DNA of 64,000 bases from Gymnorhina tibicen (Eukaryota > Chordata > Aves > Passeriformes > Artamidae). The stretch spans positions 372,001-436,000 of the forward strand of contig VXAZ01001836.1 of assembly GCA_013399875.1 (NCBI GenBank), in the 5' to 3' direction. Shown one piece after another: positions 13,541 to 26,200 of this stretch. Positions within the stretch are counted from its first letter, which is position 1. Every line of letters starts with the position of its first letter. The translations under genes and the position numbers were made by a program. Below the pieces are notes generated by a model that was not told where the DNA came from, searched no databases, and was given only the letters and a program-made list of their open reading frames with translations.

Positions 13541-14075
13541 TAGATCACAAGCTGAATATAATGACCGATGCACAAAAACGAGTAACACACCTTAAAAGTA
13601 TGCATTGTGACTTTCCCAGTTGGCTCTGGCAAGACCTCACCTGGAGCCTTATGCTCAGCCTTGGGCAGCCCTTTTTAAGAAATCTTTGAACCAGAGGAAA
13701 GCAGCAAAGATGATCAAAAGCCCAGAAAAACTGACTTCTGAGACTGAAAGGATGAGGTTTGTTTTGTCTAGGGAAGGGAGAACTGAAGAGAGATGTGAGA
13801 ACAGTCTTTAAATACATAGAAACTGCTGGGGAAAGGTTAGAAACAAAATGTTCTTCTTGTGTGTTGAAGGTCAAGGAAAAAATAAAGTGTGCTCAAACTG
13901 CAGTGCAGGGAATTCAGGTCAGACACAAGGGAAGACTTCCCAGCTGTAAAATGATTAAGCACTGGAGTAGATCCCCCACCAGGTACAATACTTCAGGGCC
14001 CTTTGATGCTCTTCCAGCCTTCTTACATGGCATGAAAAATCTCTTCCCAGCAGTTCAGTTTAGGAAATGTTTTGT
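13541..14075 (+). mobile_element. CR1 LINE ORF2 C-terminal relic
   Basis: Plus-strand translation shows a decayed CR1 ORF2 end. A segment near 13740-13850 reads GLFCLGKGELKRDVRTVFKY, matching the conserved 'GL..L.KGrLrgDmitvFKYlk' region of CR1 proteins. Upstream is a segment resembling the 'LVD.kL..' start of the same region, and downstream a VRHKGRLPSCKMIKHWSR-like stretch. Frames are interrupted by stops and shifts. It has no obvious 3' ATTCTATGAT terminus, so it is internally derived or too diverged. It is not functional. Confidence 0.75.
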
Positions 14076-16982
14076 GTAAGTAGAAATGAGAGACACTAGA
14101 AGGCAAGGTGTGGAGACAAGTTCATATCTTGGCTTAGATGGAGACAGCTGGGTCAGAGGAAAATCCATGCAGCACGAATAAAGTAGTGTGAGCAGTAGGG
14201 GTCACTCAAAAGTAGAGGAGAAGAAAATGGATCTAAAACCAAACGAGTTTTCTGATAGGGTGTGAGCCCCATCATGACTCCAAGTTAGGAGAGTAAGTTG
14301 ACCACTACACTTGATACTTAAGTATCTACCAGAGAGACCCTCTGAAATTGAAAATAAAATTAAAATATCTAATTGTGTGTCATTGCCCAAATAATGCATA
14401 AGGCATTTTATAAAACTACCTTCAAATACCCACCATTTGATTAGGTGGCTGTCAGTGGTGTGTTACATGGTAAATGTCAATTACATTATGTTTCATGACC
14501 TTGTTTGATGGAAGATGTGCAAAAAGATTTTATGCAAGGAATGGTGTTTTAAGAAAAAATCATAGGCCTTTGTAGACAATATTTCCTTCCAAAATGCTTG
14601 GACTGTGCATGCTAGTGTACACATTTGTCAACTTGCTGTTCTGAAAGATTTATCTCCCCTTATCTCATACGTTGTTGAGGCTCTTTGGGAATTCATGCTT
14701 TATGCATTCGGCTGACAAAGCAATTTTTTGCTTCAGGATTCAGTATTTTATGCTGCTTAGTGCTAACCACAGCTGTCCAAGGCCACATGGTAATTCTGGT
14801 CAAAAAAATTCATTGAATTGCATCAGCAGAATATTCCATGGACATTCGTAATGAAATCCTGAACTTCATAAACTTCCTGGGAAAGTTTGCTTTCTGCCTA
14901 ATTATCTCTAGTGCTCCTGTACCAACATACTATTTCAGTTGTGATGGTGAACTGATAATAGAATACTACACAATATTATAGTGGAAAGGTACAGCTGTGG
15001 CTAAGTAGAGAAATTACAATGTTTTACCCAAATCCAGCTAATCCAAAGATCTCCCTCTCAGATGAACATAACTCTTCTCAAAATATGACTGAAACCAGAA
15101 AAGCTGAAGTAACAGGAGAGGAGTTTAGGCCTGACTGACAGTGTTCAGGCAAGTAACCTGCACTGTGAATATGTGTTTAAAATGTTATATTGAAAGTGTA
15201 TTGATGTGTGGTAACTGTACCTAGAAATTCCCTTCAAAAATGTGTCCCTGGCTAAGTGTGTTTGCCCAGCAAGAATAAGTTTCTGCCTCAAAGGGTTTTC
15301 TAACTAAATAAGTAAGAATGAAAAGCAGTGGAAGTATGCAGAGAAATGAGCATGTTCAAGATGTTGTAGCCAGGGAGCTGGAAATACTATCGGTAGTGTT
15401 TCTGAGTCCCAGCTCAGTGACTCAGTGAAGCACATCACCTGAAGAAATCTAAGTTTCACATGCAAATACTTCTTGAAGGTCTAACTGCATCTGGCTTGCT
15501 CACAGTATTTGCCTAGTTCATTTCAAAAGGCTACTTATATGAATAAGGTAAGACAATCCAGCCCTAGAGTTTTCTAGTTTTTCATCTCTTTAGGCTGTTT
15601 ATATCCCTTCTTTATTTCATAGACAGGTCATCAGATCTTCCCCATAAAGGCACCTTGTGAGGGTTTTGAAGGTAGTAAGTCCTCATCAGACTCTCCTCAC
15701 TTTTCTGTCACACTATTCTCCCTTTACACTCTCTATTCTTGTCAGTAATTATATCAGTTTTCTGGCGACATGGAGAATCTCTCTCCTCGTTATTACAGAA
15801 CTTCTTTCAGCATTACTGTTTCCCTACAAATAGTCCTTTTCCTTTTCTAGTATTACTTCCTCCTGTTGCATTCTGTATGTTTTAGATTATTTTCTCTCAG
15901 TGTGTTAGCTTGTAAGACACGTTCTTTTTACAGTTGTTTTCCACCCATGATTTAGTTGTGTTACTGTTGATCTGTCTACACTGTTATTTCTATCTCCTAA
16001 CAAATTAGAATCATATTGTAGCATTTTACCGTACAATGGGGATTTTTAAATCCTTAATCAGGAAATATGATGGCTTTGTATCTGATCTCATTGGCATAGC
16101 AGATACTTCTTAATCTCCACCTTTGCTTTCTTCCTCCTTCCTCTTCCTAATTTTCTCTCTTACTTCTCTGCTGTTTCTTCAAAAAGCCACATACATGCAG
16201 ACATCACTGTGCATGTTAAAAAAAATTCATGTCTTGATCTGAACTATTGTTTCCCTACGAGTCATGGCTTTTTTTAAAGTAAGATCACCTGAAACTAAAC
16301 TGTTCTGCCAAGGATTACTATATCTCCATTTACTCTAATTCATGCATCGGTCTGTCAGTCACAGGTTTGTATTAACCCTTTATATTGTCACAGCCCTGAG
16401 ATGATGGGTTTTGTTGGATTTTTTTCTGCTGTGTTCTTTGGTGGAATTGAGCATCTAAATCAGTGCTCTGCACAGTCATAGATAATGAAAATCTTAGCAG
16501 AATCATCAATACTTTTCTTTCACTGAAAATAATGCCACTAAGTAATGTCTGTGGTGACTCACATTAAGTAACAGTTTCACCCATTAGATCTGTACCAGTT
16601 TTCCTGTGCTTCTGTAAAACTGTTCTAATGCCAGAGAAAACAAAGTGTAGGGCTCAAAACAATGCTTGTTGTGACCTGGAGAAGAGAGTCTGATCCCAAA
16701 GGTTATCCTTCTTTTTGTGTTTGGTCTAATGTAAAATAGTCAGGTGACCTAATGTAAAATACTGACTCTTCCTGTAAGCTCTGCTTTTCTATGGTGTTCA
16801 ACATAATAACCTTCCAAACATCTTGAAGGAAATAAAAGCAAAGGAAACTAATACCTAAGTATTCTGGCATTGCAAGCTTTAGTAAAGACAAGAATATTTG
16901 TTAAGCAGCTACTGATTTATTTAGTAATTATTGCCCATAACTTCATCTCTTGTAAATGTTGTGGTCACTGGAAAATAAAAGT
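14076..16982. other. Intergenic DNA, no gene recognised
   Basis: About 2.9 kb. The section at about 15.6-16.4 kb is pyrimidine-rich on the plus strand, as antisense LINE relics often are, but I could not match it to CR1 with any conviction. No exon, RNA gene or clear repeat was seen. Confidence 0.55.
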
Positions 16983-17264
16983 TGAATGACAGGACTGCAG
17001 TAAGTATATTCACCACTACTATGACCAGTCACAATTACACTGCTTGTATTAAAGAGAAAGATGGATCTGTGTTTAAAGATCAGAGCTGGAGTCGGACCTG
17101 GGTTCGGCTGGTGACTGGATCACACAGTCCCACAGAACTCAGTGATGTCCCCCTTAGAACCCGGTTCTGCCACCTACACGCTCAATAAAGCTGTTATTCT
17201 AGCAGCAGTAGCCATTCAGTGGTTGCCTAATGTCACCCCAAGACAGCATGTCAGCCTGGACTCA
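16983..17264 (+). mobile_element. Possible endogenous-retrovirus LTR (R-U5 like)
   Basis: A CACGCTCAATAAAGCTG-type poly(A) signal (AATAAA at 17183-17188) sits about 80 bases before a possible LTR end, ...CTCA at 17261-17264. Immediately after this, TGGCAGCCCAGAAATTGG (17265-17282) weakly resembles a lysine-tRNA primer-binding site: TGGC and GCCCA match with one inserted base, and the rest does not. A TATTAAA-like box lies at 17047-17053. The left edge is a guess (a TGAAT start at 16983). No matching second LTR and no gag/pol frame were seen downstream, so at most this is a truncated relic. Confidence 0.35.
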
Positions 17265-20200
17265 TGGCAGCCCAGAAATTGGTGAGAGAAGAATGAAAAA
17301 AAACTATTTGAAGAGTGAGCACTAATGTCAGTGGTGAGTTAATGAGCTCAGGGACACCACAGTGTTGCTGGGACCCCAACTGGAATCACTGGATCTCAGG
17401 TAGAATTAGCTCACACAGAGCTATCTCAGGCCTCTTACCCAATGCTGCAAAGGTCTGAGTGGTTAGTCCTGGTCTTTGGCATCTCTGAACATTAGAGTTC
17501 ATCTAGTTTGGCACTTTGGTGCCTTTAAGGTTCATCTAGTTTGGCACTTTGGTTGCCAGTCAGGAGTGCACTTGTGAAATGGATCTCCTCACAGCCCCAG
17601 CTTGTGCAGTTCGGTTTGCATCATGGAGAAGCTATGGAGCATGCAAAATTGCATTCTTCTGGATGAAGCCTAGCTGGGAGATTCTCCAAGAGCACATCTA
17701 ATGCATTCGAACTGCTTATAAACATTCAGTCCATGGGGTGACACCAGTGCTGCGTGTGAAACACACAGTGTTGAGGTTGGACCCTCTACAGTGTTTCATT
17801 CTGCAGATCCAGTTCTGTTACACTGATTGCTAATATGGACATAGCCAAAAAATATACTTGCTCCCTAATTTGCGAGGTTTTGCTGCAGCAAATGCATTAA
17901 ATCAGGAAGAAGTATTGAGATGACTTTTTCAATGATGGAACTCTACAGATTTCACTGGCGTAACATCTGGGATGATAGTTAACTGGTGACAACATAAAAT
18001 GTGTGAATGTGGATCAAATCATTAATCTAGGCAAAGCTGATATAAAATGATGGCTCTTTAATTATACATCACTTCAAGAGAGTGAAGTAAGTATCTTCCA
18101 GTAATAATTTATTAACTAGTGAGTATTACATAGTACTTGTGAATACAGACGTGTATATATATATCTCAGTTAGAATTACAAACTCTGTTATGGGAGTTAT
18201 AAAACTACTGATAAAAAATATAAAAACTGTATTTACTAAAACAGAAATAATGTTTAGATACAAGTTTTGTAAATCCTGGTTATGACATTACTCATCCTCT
18301 CCTAGTAAGAAAAATCCTGAATGCAGCTTATAGAGGTTTGATTGACCAAGTGACTGCATTTGGAGCAGATTCATGAGGAAGTTTGCATCCCTGCAGTGAA
18401 GTGGCTTGGAGGACAGTAGGAACACGTTCAGTAGATCTGTGTCAATACAGAGTTCAGTTCCTTTGTCTCTCAGATATGCCCAAGAAATATACTCAGCATA
18501 AGAAACTAACTGTACAGCATTTGGGCATCTTGCCAAGCAGAGTAGCTTTAAATAATCTTTGCACCTTTTAGTGACACCCCAGAAGCTGGAGAAGAGTTTG
18601 GTTTAATTTAGATAGCACTGTCTTTAATTTTCTAAGCATTGTATGGCATTTAACCCTCTTTGACTTTATTCCTTCTGACCTCAGAGTGCTTCTTGTGCTT
18701 TGAAAGAGGTCCAAGAGGAAAAGTTTTATGGTCACCTCTTTACTGCTCAGGGAGCTCTTCCCTAGACAAACACAAGAACTTTAGTCTCTTTATACCAGCT
18801 GGCACTTTTATTTGTTCTGACTCTTGCATTAGAAAACCTTACCTCCTAACCATAAGGTATTGGCCACATTAAAACACCTCTGCTGTTTTTACGAGATTGC
18901 ATATTCTGGTGGTCCTTACCAGGCAGTCTCAGAGGATAGGGCGGAGAATGATCATCTTTTTGTGTTGTATTTCCAGGATTATTTAATGAAACCTATGGTG
19001 AAGAACATCTTTGGTCTTAATGGTTTTTTTTTTTTGCATTTCTGTCTTCTTATATTTCATGACTTTTCCACAAATGCTTCCTCAATTGGGGGAAAAATAT
19101 TTTCTGGGTGTAAGTTTTCAGGTTTGTTAGCACTGTGTGGAACCAGACAAGGATGTTCCACTTGGCCTCATAGAAAAGTCCTAAAAGTTTAAATTTAATT
19201 GTGGCCTAAAATTAGAAGTCATTTTGAGAAGAAAAAAGCAACCAACCAACCTTACCCAAAAAGATTATTTAGATGACAGCACTGCATCCTGTCTTCCCAA
19301 ATACTTCTACAGCCCACTGCTTTGCTCTCCCTCTCAGCTGACCTATAATTCTCCGTCCTATAAAAGAGGGCTTTGCTGTCACTTTCCTGCATTTTTTCTG
19401 TTTCTCAGGCACTTCCTTGAGCTTTTAGCACTGCATTTCAAGCTCCAGATCAGATCCTGCTTTTGCGTACCACTCAGTGAGGGGATTATGGCCCCCTCTC
19501 CCTTCCCCATTCACTACAGCTTCATGAGCAGTGCTGTGTTTCAGTAGAGAAGCTGGGTCCTGTGCGGTGCTGCTCTCATCACATCATTGCTACCAAAGCA
19601 GGTGGCACTGTGACCTGATGGAGTTCTACAGATTTTGTAAAGGGCAAAAAGCAAGGATAATTTGGACCCAAGTGTACTGAATTCTCTACTTGTATATCAT
19701 GCAAGTGCACCCAAATTTCAGATTCAAGAAATATATCACACATTTTCACAGGAGATCGCCTTAGGCATGAATTGTACTTTGTCGTCTTGTGATTTGCAAA
19801 ATAAGCCCCTTGCAAATGCAGATAGGATGGCAGTAAATAAGATAATTCAGTAAAACCTAATTCATAAAAATGTAAATGTATACTCCCTTCCCTGTGGCAA
19901 TATATTCCAATGTTTAAATCAAGCTTCATGCTTCTTTTAAACAAGTCTTTAAACCTGCCTTAACGGAAAAGTTACTCAAAAGTTTGAAAATATCCTCTAT
20001 CACATTATTTATGAACTCAAAATATTTTTCCATGACCATAAATTATTTCTAAGCTTGTTTCCCTGGGAGTGTCATTATGAAATGAACTTTAAAGCTACAG
20101 TTGGAAGGTGAATGTAATACCAGTCATATAAAATATAAAGTTCCAGCCCTGCAAACGCATCTGTGTCTGACTTCAGGCTGATGAATATTTCTACTGACTC

Positions 20201-23200
20201 AGTGGAAGTACTCCCACTAAAGTTAAGTACATCTATTAAGTGTTTGAAGGCCTGGATCTTAAAGTACCACAATAATAATCATAAGTAAATATTTGTACAG
20301 CCTTTCCTTTCTCTAAATGTTTAATTCTTTGAGCATCTTTAAGATTCCTAGCTAAGAAGTTTGTTTTGCAATATTAAAAGTTTTGGAGCAAACCCAAAAG
20401 CTGCAGACCTTGCCAATTTTGATTTACACGGTGTCAACGATTTCTGGGTACTTCAGTTCTGGTTTGTATGCCTTCAATTTAAGATTAGTATGCTGTGTTC
20501 AACTTAATACAGACAAAGAAAATTTAGTATCTTCAGTTACAGCATTATGAAATATAAAAGTGTTGGTTTGGGGCTTGATTGAAACCAGAAACTGGACAAA
20601 TAGCTGTTTATTTGGAAATTCTTAAAGGTAGGTCAAATACAGAAAAAAAAAAGTTTGTTTTGGAGAGGACAATGTTTCCAACTTGTCTAGGCTAGAAAAC
20701 CAGACTTTGACTGAAAACATTTAAATTCTTCTATAGGCAGAAATTTGTAGTTAAATAAGTGTAAACACAATTTGACACCTTTTTAAGTGTGTTTGTCAGC
20801 ACGAGTCCACATTTCAACTGTAACTGCCAAACTATGTTTTAAATATGGACTGTTTTTCTTATCAGAGCGAAAAGGAGACAAGAGGGAGGAAAGTGAGTCT
20901 TCCTCAACTATACAGGCACACAAACATGCCAGCAATTCTCCTTAAGGTTCATTTTAAGTCAGAACTGTTGCATGTTACATGTTCAATAGGTTTAGAAATA
21001 AGTATTCTGTTATTATGTATTCCATATTTTCTTGTATTCTTCCAGTGCACATGTGATGGACACAGCCTATCAGCATGAGCATTTCAGAGACTGACAGAAG
21101 TTCTCTGCAGATGTGCTTAAAACATCTACGGCTTTTGTGGAAGGAAAGCATCCACTTTGCAAACAAGTACACGATATGAGAATTGAAAGCAAGTACCAAC
21201 CTTGCTGCTGTGGTCCCAGCTGCATTCACAGGTAAATCAGTATCAGCTTTTGTGGAAAGTGCTTTGCAAACACCGAGGTGGAGCATATTTAAAAAGGGGC
21301 ATATATAGAGTACCCACAGATCTGTCAAAATGTCCTTTCCAATGCTAGAGATATGTGTGAGTGAGGGCTTGTTAATACAAAAGTGGTGAGAGAAGTATCT
21401 TATTTTCGCATTTTGGGGAGTGGGAGGCAAGGTAGTGGCAAATGAAGCAACTTCTTTTGGAATAAAAGTAATTCTGATGACAACAGGAAGCATTCATATA
21501 CATGTGGAGGCAAGTGTGACTGTCAGTAGGTGGAAGTTAGCTGTGCACATCTGGGCAGCATGCACTGACAATCACCAGGGATCTCAGAGGTCACTGTAAT
21601 AGGAATTCCACCTCAGTTTAATTTGCTGAGCATAACTGATGCACAAATACTAGGAAGGAATGGAATTTTTATGCAAAAATTATCCATTAAAAATCAAGGT
21701 GTAAATTTGTTAACAGTTGCAGTATGTTATTTGTTGTCTTTACTTTTAAGTAAACTTGCACTTCAGCTCAATACATAAACCTCCAAAAGAGCTCAAAAAT
21801 TTTTTAATAATAATACTATATTTTAAATGGCAGTAGGAATGTAAACAAAATGTAAGCAAAGGAGATACTGCATGACTCCTGTTACATGAATTCTAACATC
21901 AATTAAATCAAGCTCAACTACCACATTCAGGGTTTGCAATAAAGAGGAAAGAAAGTATCCACTGGGATAAATCTAGTTATTACCACATTCTTAAAAAAAA
22001 AAAAGAACCAAAACAAATAGAACCACATCCCACAGTTGCCATGATTTTGTGACAGAAGCCTGCTTCAAAGCTACTCTAATGATAGAATGAATTGTCCTAA
22101 AATACTTTTACTCAGTGAAGAATTCCAGCCTCCTGAAGCATGCAAATGCCAGTTAACTTCAGATGCCCCCAACTCTCCTAATACAACATTGTATAGAAAT
22201 CTCCCTTCTCCTGGCACACCACTTCTCCCGCCTGCCAGGGTTCTGCACATAAATTGAGAATGGGTCTGATGGAGGCCCTGTTTTAGATTATTTTTATCCT
22301 TTCATCAGGCTTCTAGAAAGAGTCTTGTTTCTATGACCATACCCAGGGTTGCAGTAGTAGACAAAAAGAGAAAAAAACCCAGCACACAAGTCAGGAGAAG
22401 CTAGAGTCAACAAAAGTCCTTCTTCTTCATTACTCACCTTTTCCATGCTGAGTTTTATTATACCCTGAGACTGGCTTCCTTTCCAAATATAAAAATATAG
22501 GACAAACACTAGGATGCCTTGCATGACCAAGGCTTAAAAAAAACTGTCAAACCAACAGTCTGGGAAATAGCCAAACAAATGTCAGTTCTCCCAGTTTTGT
22601 TTCTTATAATTGAACCCAAACTATGAAAAGTTTGTACTAGTAACAAAATTCAATCTGCTAGAGTAAAACCCTTCCTTGGAGCAAAAAAACTATCTTTTCT
22701 CCATCTTTCAAATTAATCTTTGCCAAGAAAGTATACATAGCTCAAAAGTTAAACAAGATATTTTTGTTCCTAGCTACCCACAAAAGAACATCCTTCAATA
22801 CTGTTTTGGAAATACTGCAGCACAATTAAGATAGAGTGTAAATCATGGAAAGAACATTTCCTGTAGCCTTTAAAATATTCTAAAGCAGCCTGAGTGAAAG
22901 CAAAGCCCTTTACTGTTGCTTAATGCCAAGTGAATATTCCTGTCCAAGAAAGCAATTTATGATAAAGATCTCACAAAAAATTCTCTTGTGTTTCAAAGAC
23001 AGAAAATATTACAATGCTTGCATATATTCTGTTTAAAACAAAATACCCAATAACTGCGAACAGGACTTCATGACCCACTGGGAAAGTAACAGCTTTGGGC
23101 CATGTTCAGATTCCAGTTGCCAAAGTGACTTTAAAGTGGAAAGGAAATTTTGGGGCAAAGGAAGGAGAGTCATGAGAGAACAGTGAGCAGGGTACAAAGG

Positions 23201-26200
23201 GTTTTAATAACTAAGGGCCTCAAAAAGAAGATCCTTTATTTCAGTCTACTATGAGAAAAATGTGGGAAATGAAGAGAGCCTGCATTTTCTCCCCTCTTCA
23301 CACAGCCAGGTTGTCTGAAGGAGCTCTTGAAGACAGAGGAAATGGTTCAAAGGTCCTTTTGTGGAGGACCTTGATCCCCTGACATCTATCAGATTGCACA
23401 CTGGCTCAACTTATTAACACACAAGCAAACCCATGTTTGCACTGAAGTCAGTAGTCAAATTCCCACTTAATTCCCTGACATTATCAAAGGTACTTCAGGA
23501 GTTTATCTCAAGATACTTGGTAGACACAGAAGGTTTCCATTCAGACTCTGTAAATTCTTGCTTCTTGTCTGAGCATTTGTTCTCAGAACTGGCTTAGTAG
23601 ATACACATATCTCCCCTTTGATAGTGAAGACTTATGAAATGCCACTGGAACATTCTCATTTCTGGCCTTGCCAATGTGGAAGTCTGAATCATCGTGTCTG
23701 AGGCAAGGAAATACCATGTGCACTGCATCCAGCTGCACTGGATCCATAGAAAGAATAAGGTCAAAGGGCTGATAGACTTTTTAATAATTTAGAAGGTGCA
23801 TACACATTATTATGCCATTGTTTTTCAGCTGAGGTAGTTATGGAGACAAAAGCAAAAAAACCAAAAACACACACACAAAAGAAAAACCCCAACAACCTCT
23901 GGATAAAAGGAGTTATTTCTGAAATTACATTATTTTTTCAATTTATGCAAGCTGATCAATAGTGGATAGACCTTCATTTGTTACACGTGGAGAAATGAGA
24001 AAATTAAGATAGACACAGTGTCTTCTTTACTTTATGTAATAGCCATTTGATGTTTTTAATAGTATCATCTAAACAAGCAATAAAGTGATCAAAGTTCCAG
24101 TCTTTAAAAGTGATTAGTATAGAAACAACATTAATGACACAGGGATTCTTCAAATAAATGTCCAGAAATTACAAGTTTAGTAAACACAAATGCTCTAAGT
24201 TAAGTGCTCTGGTGCTAGGGCACTTGGAAGCTGTACAGCTGAGACATCGTTTAGGAAAGTATTCATAGCTAGATTCCAGACATTTTGAAATGCAATCTGT
24301 CCTGTGCTTACATTTGTATCCAAACATTGCTAACAGTGATTTTTAAAAGATGCATAAACTATGTAAGATTAAGTTGATTCAAATGGAAATTGCTCAGAAC
24401 CCCATAAAGAAATTAACACATTAGGGACTCTTTCATTGTCTTGCAGTGAACTACATTTTATGTAAAATAGCACATTTCTTTTCCTGATTCTTGAAGTGGG
24501 ATATCAGGAAAGGCACACCTTATGCAGGTAATGCAAATATTGATAATCTTGTATTAAAGGAAACAAAATTTTTTCCCATAGAAGAAGGAGAGAAAGCAGA
24601 AAACTATGACATAAAGTGGAGAGCATGTAACATGGGTTAGATGAACTAATCTGATCAAAATAAAGTTCCCAGAAGCTCTTACTAACATAATTTTCAAGGG
24701 TATTGTGCTAATTTCTTTGGGTTAACAATGCTTACTCATTTTGGGCCTGAGATTATCAATTAACTTTGAAAGACTGACTCCTGATTAACTCAGCTGTGAG
24801 ATTACAATCCATCTCTCTATACTTCTGGTTATGCCTCTGAGTACTGATGACGTTTAAATGTGAAGAAGAGAAATAGGAAGCTACTATTAAGTTAGTTTGA
24901 CAAATGATAGCATAAATAGAGTCCTAAACTCTTCAAAAAACCCTACCAATATTCCTATGAAGAATAATACTTTTTTTCAGGTGACATATGTGTCGTGACA
25001 TCTAGTGTCAGGAGACTTTGAAACATAACCACAGCTGAACACATCTGAAATAAGTATCATGTCAGTTATGTCTTCTGAAGAAAAATACACCAGTGAGGCA
25101 GCTCTGAAATAGTTTCTGCAAAGTATCAAACACTGTCAGCCTAATCCAGCAAAATCTTCAGGGATGGAATTAAAAATAAATAATAAATAGTAAATTATTA
25201 GGATCACTGAAATCAACGGGGCTGGTCTAATAACAGGCAGCAAGGTCAGCCCCTTGCAGTTTGATATCCCCAATGAGAACAATAAATGCAAAAGTCAGTA
25301 TTCACTTTCTAATCCTGCCACTCTTTCCTTAATTTTCTTCTATATCAGAGCTGAAGGAGGCTATAGGTGTCAGTTATCTTTGTAAGCAACCCAAAGCAAC
25401 TTTTCCTTGTCACTGCTTCCAGCTCCAAGAAACCTTAGAAATTACATTTGCTGCCCTAGAAATTCTCTTCAATCACAGCCACTTTCCAATACCAGCCCAT
25501 TTTTCTGAATGTAATGTATTAAAGGATCCAGTGTGAGCGGCTGCCTTTATACCTTCATGTGCCTTGCAGCATAAAAAATATGGGGAAGCTGTGCAATCTG
25601 AGGATGGAAAATAGCTTGCTCAAATAACTCAATGCCACTTAACTTGTTGTATATGCTGTAACTCAGCTTATATATGTTCTTACCTTTTCTTAATCAACAC
25701 CTTCACCAACTTCAGCTTTAAATTGAGCCAAAATTGAAAAAAGAAAAAAAAAAGGCAGAATAAACAGATCAGTGACCAGAAACCTGCATGGAAGTGTTAT
25801 TTTTAGCGTCTATAGAAAAGCAGTTAGGCATACTCATAGTCTTCAACCTCAAGACCCAAAAGCCTCTTTTCTCTTGCTGCTCTTCAGGCTCTGCACAGCT
25901 TGGTTTCTTGCCCCATCTTGCTCCCCAGACAGATGCATGGGGAACTGATGAAGATATCATGATGCTTTTCAGCCAGTCCTTTGAACTTGTGTCATAGTTG
26001 AGTCATTAGGCTTGCAATATCAAGAGCTTGTTTTCATCCATGGAGAAAAGGGGTAAATTTATCCTAAAAACCTCCTCATAAACACTGCTTGGTAGATTGT
26101 TTTTCTATTTATCGGGAAAGCAGAATTACAGAAGATGATCCCACCACCCTTGAAACTGTAATGTCTTACTACTGTTTATCATTGTATGCATTTTCATAAC

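Noticed and set aside
15590..16420. Pyrimidine-rich block considered as a further antisense LINE relic
   Set aside because: No conserved reverse-transcriptase landmark could be recovered on the minus strand.
20975..21493. 172-codon minus-strand open frame
   Set aside because: No recognisable domain; the length is within what a 64-kb AT-rich window can give by chance across six frames, and no promoter or splice context supports it.
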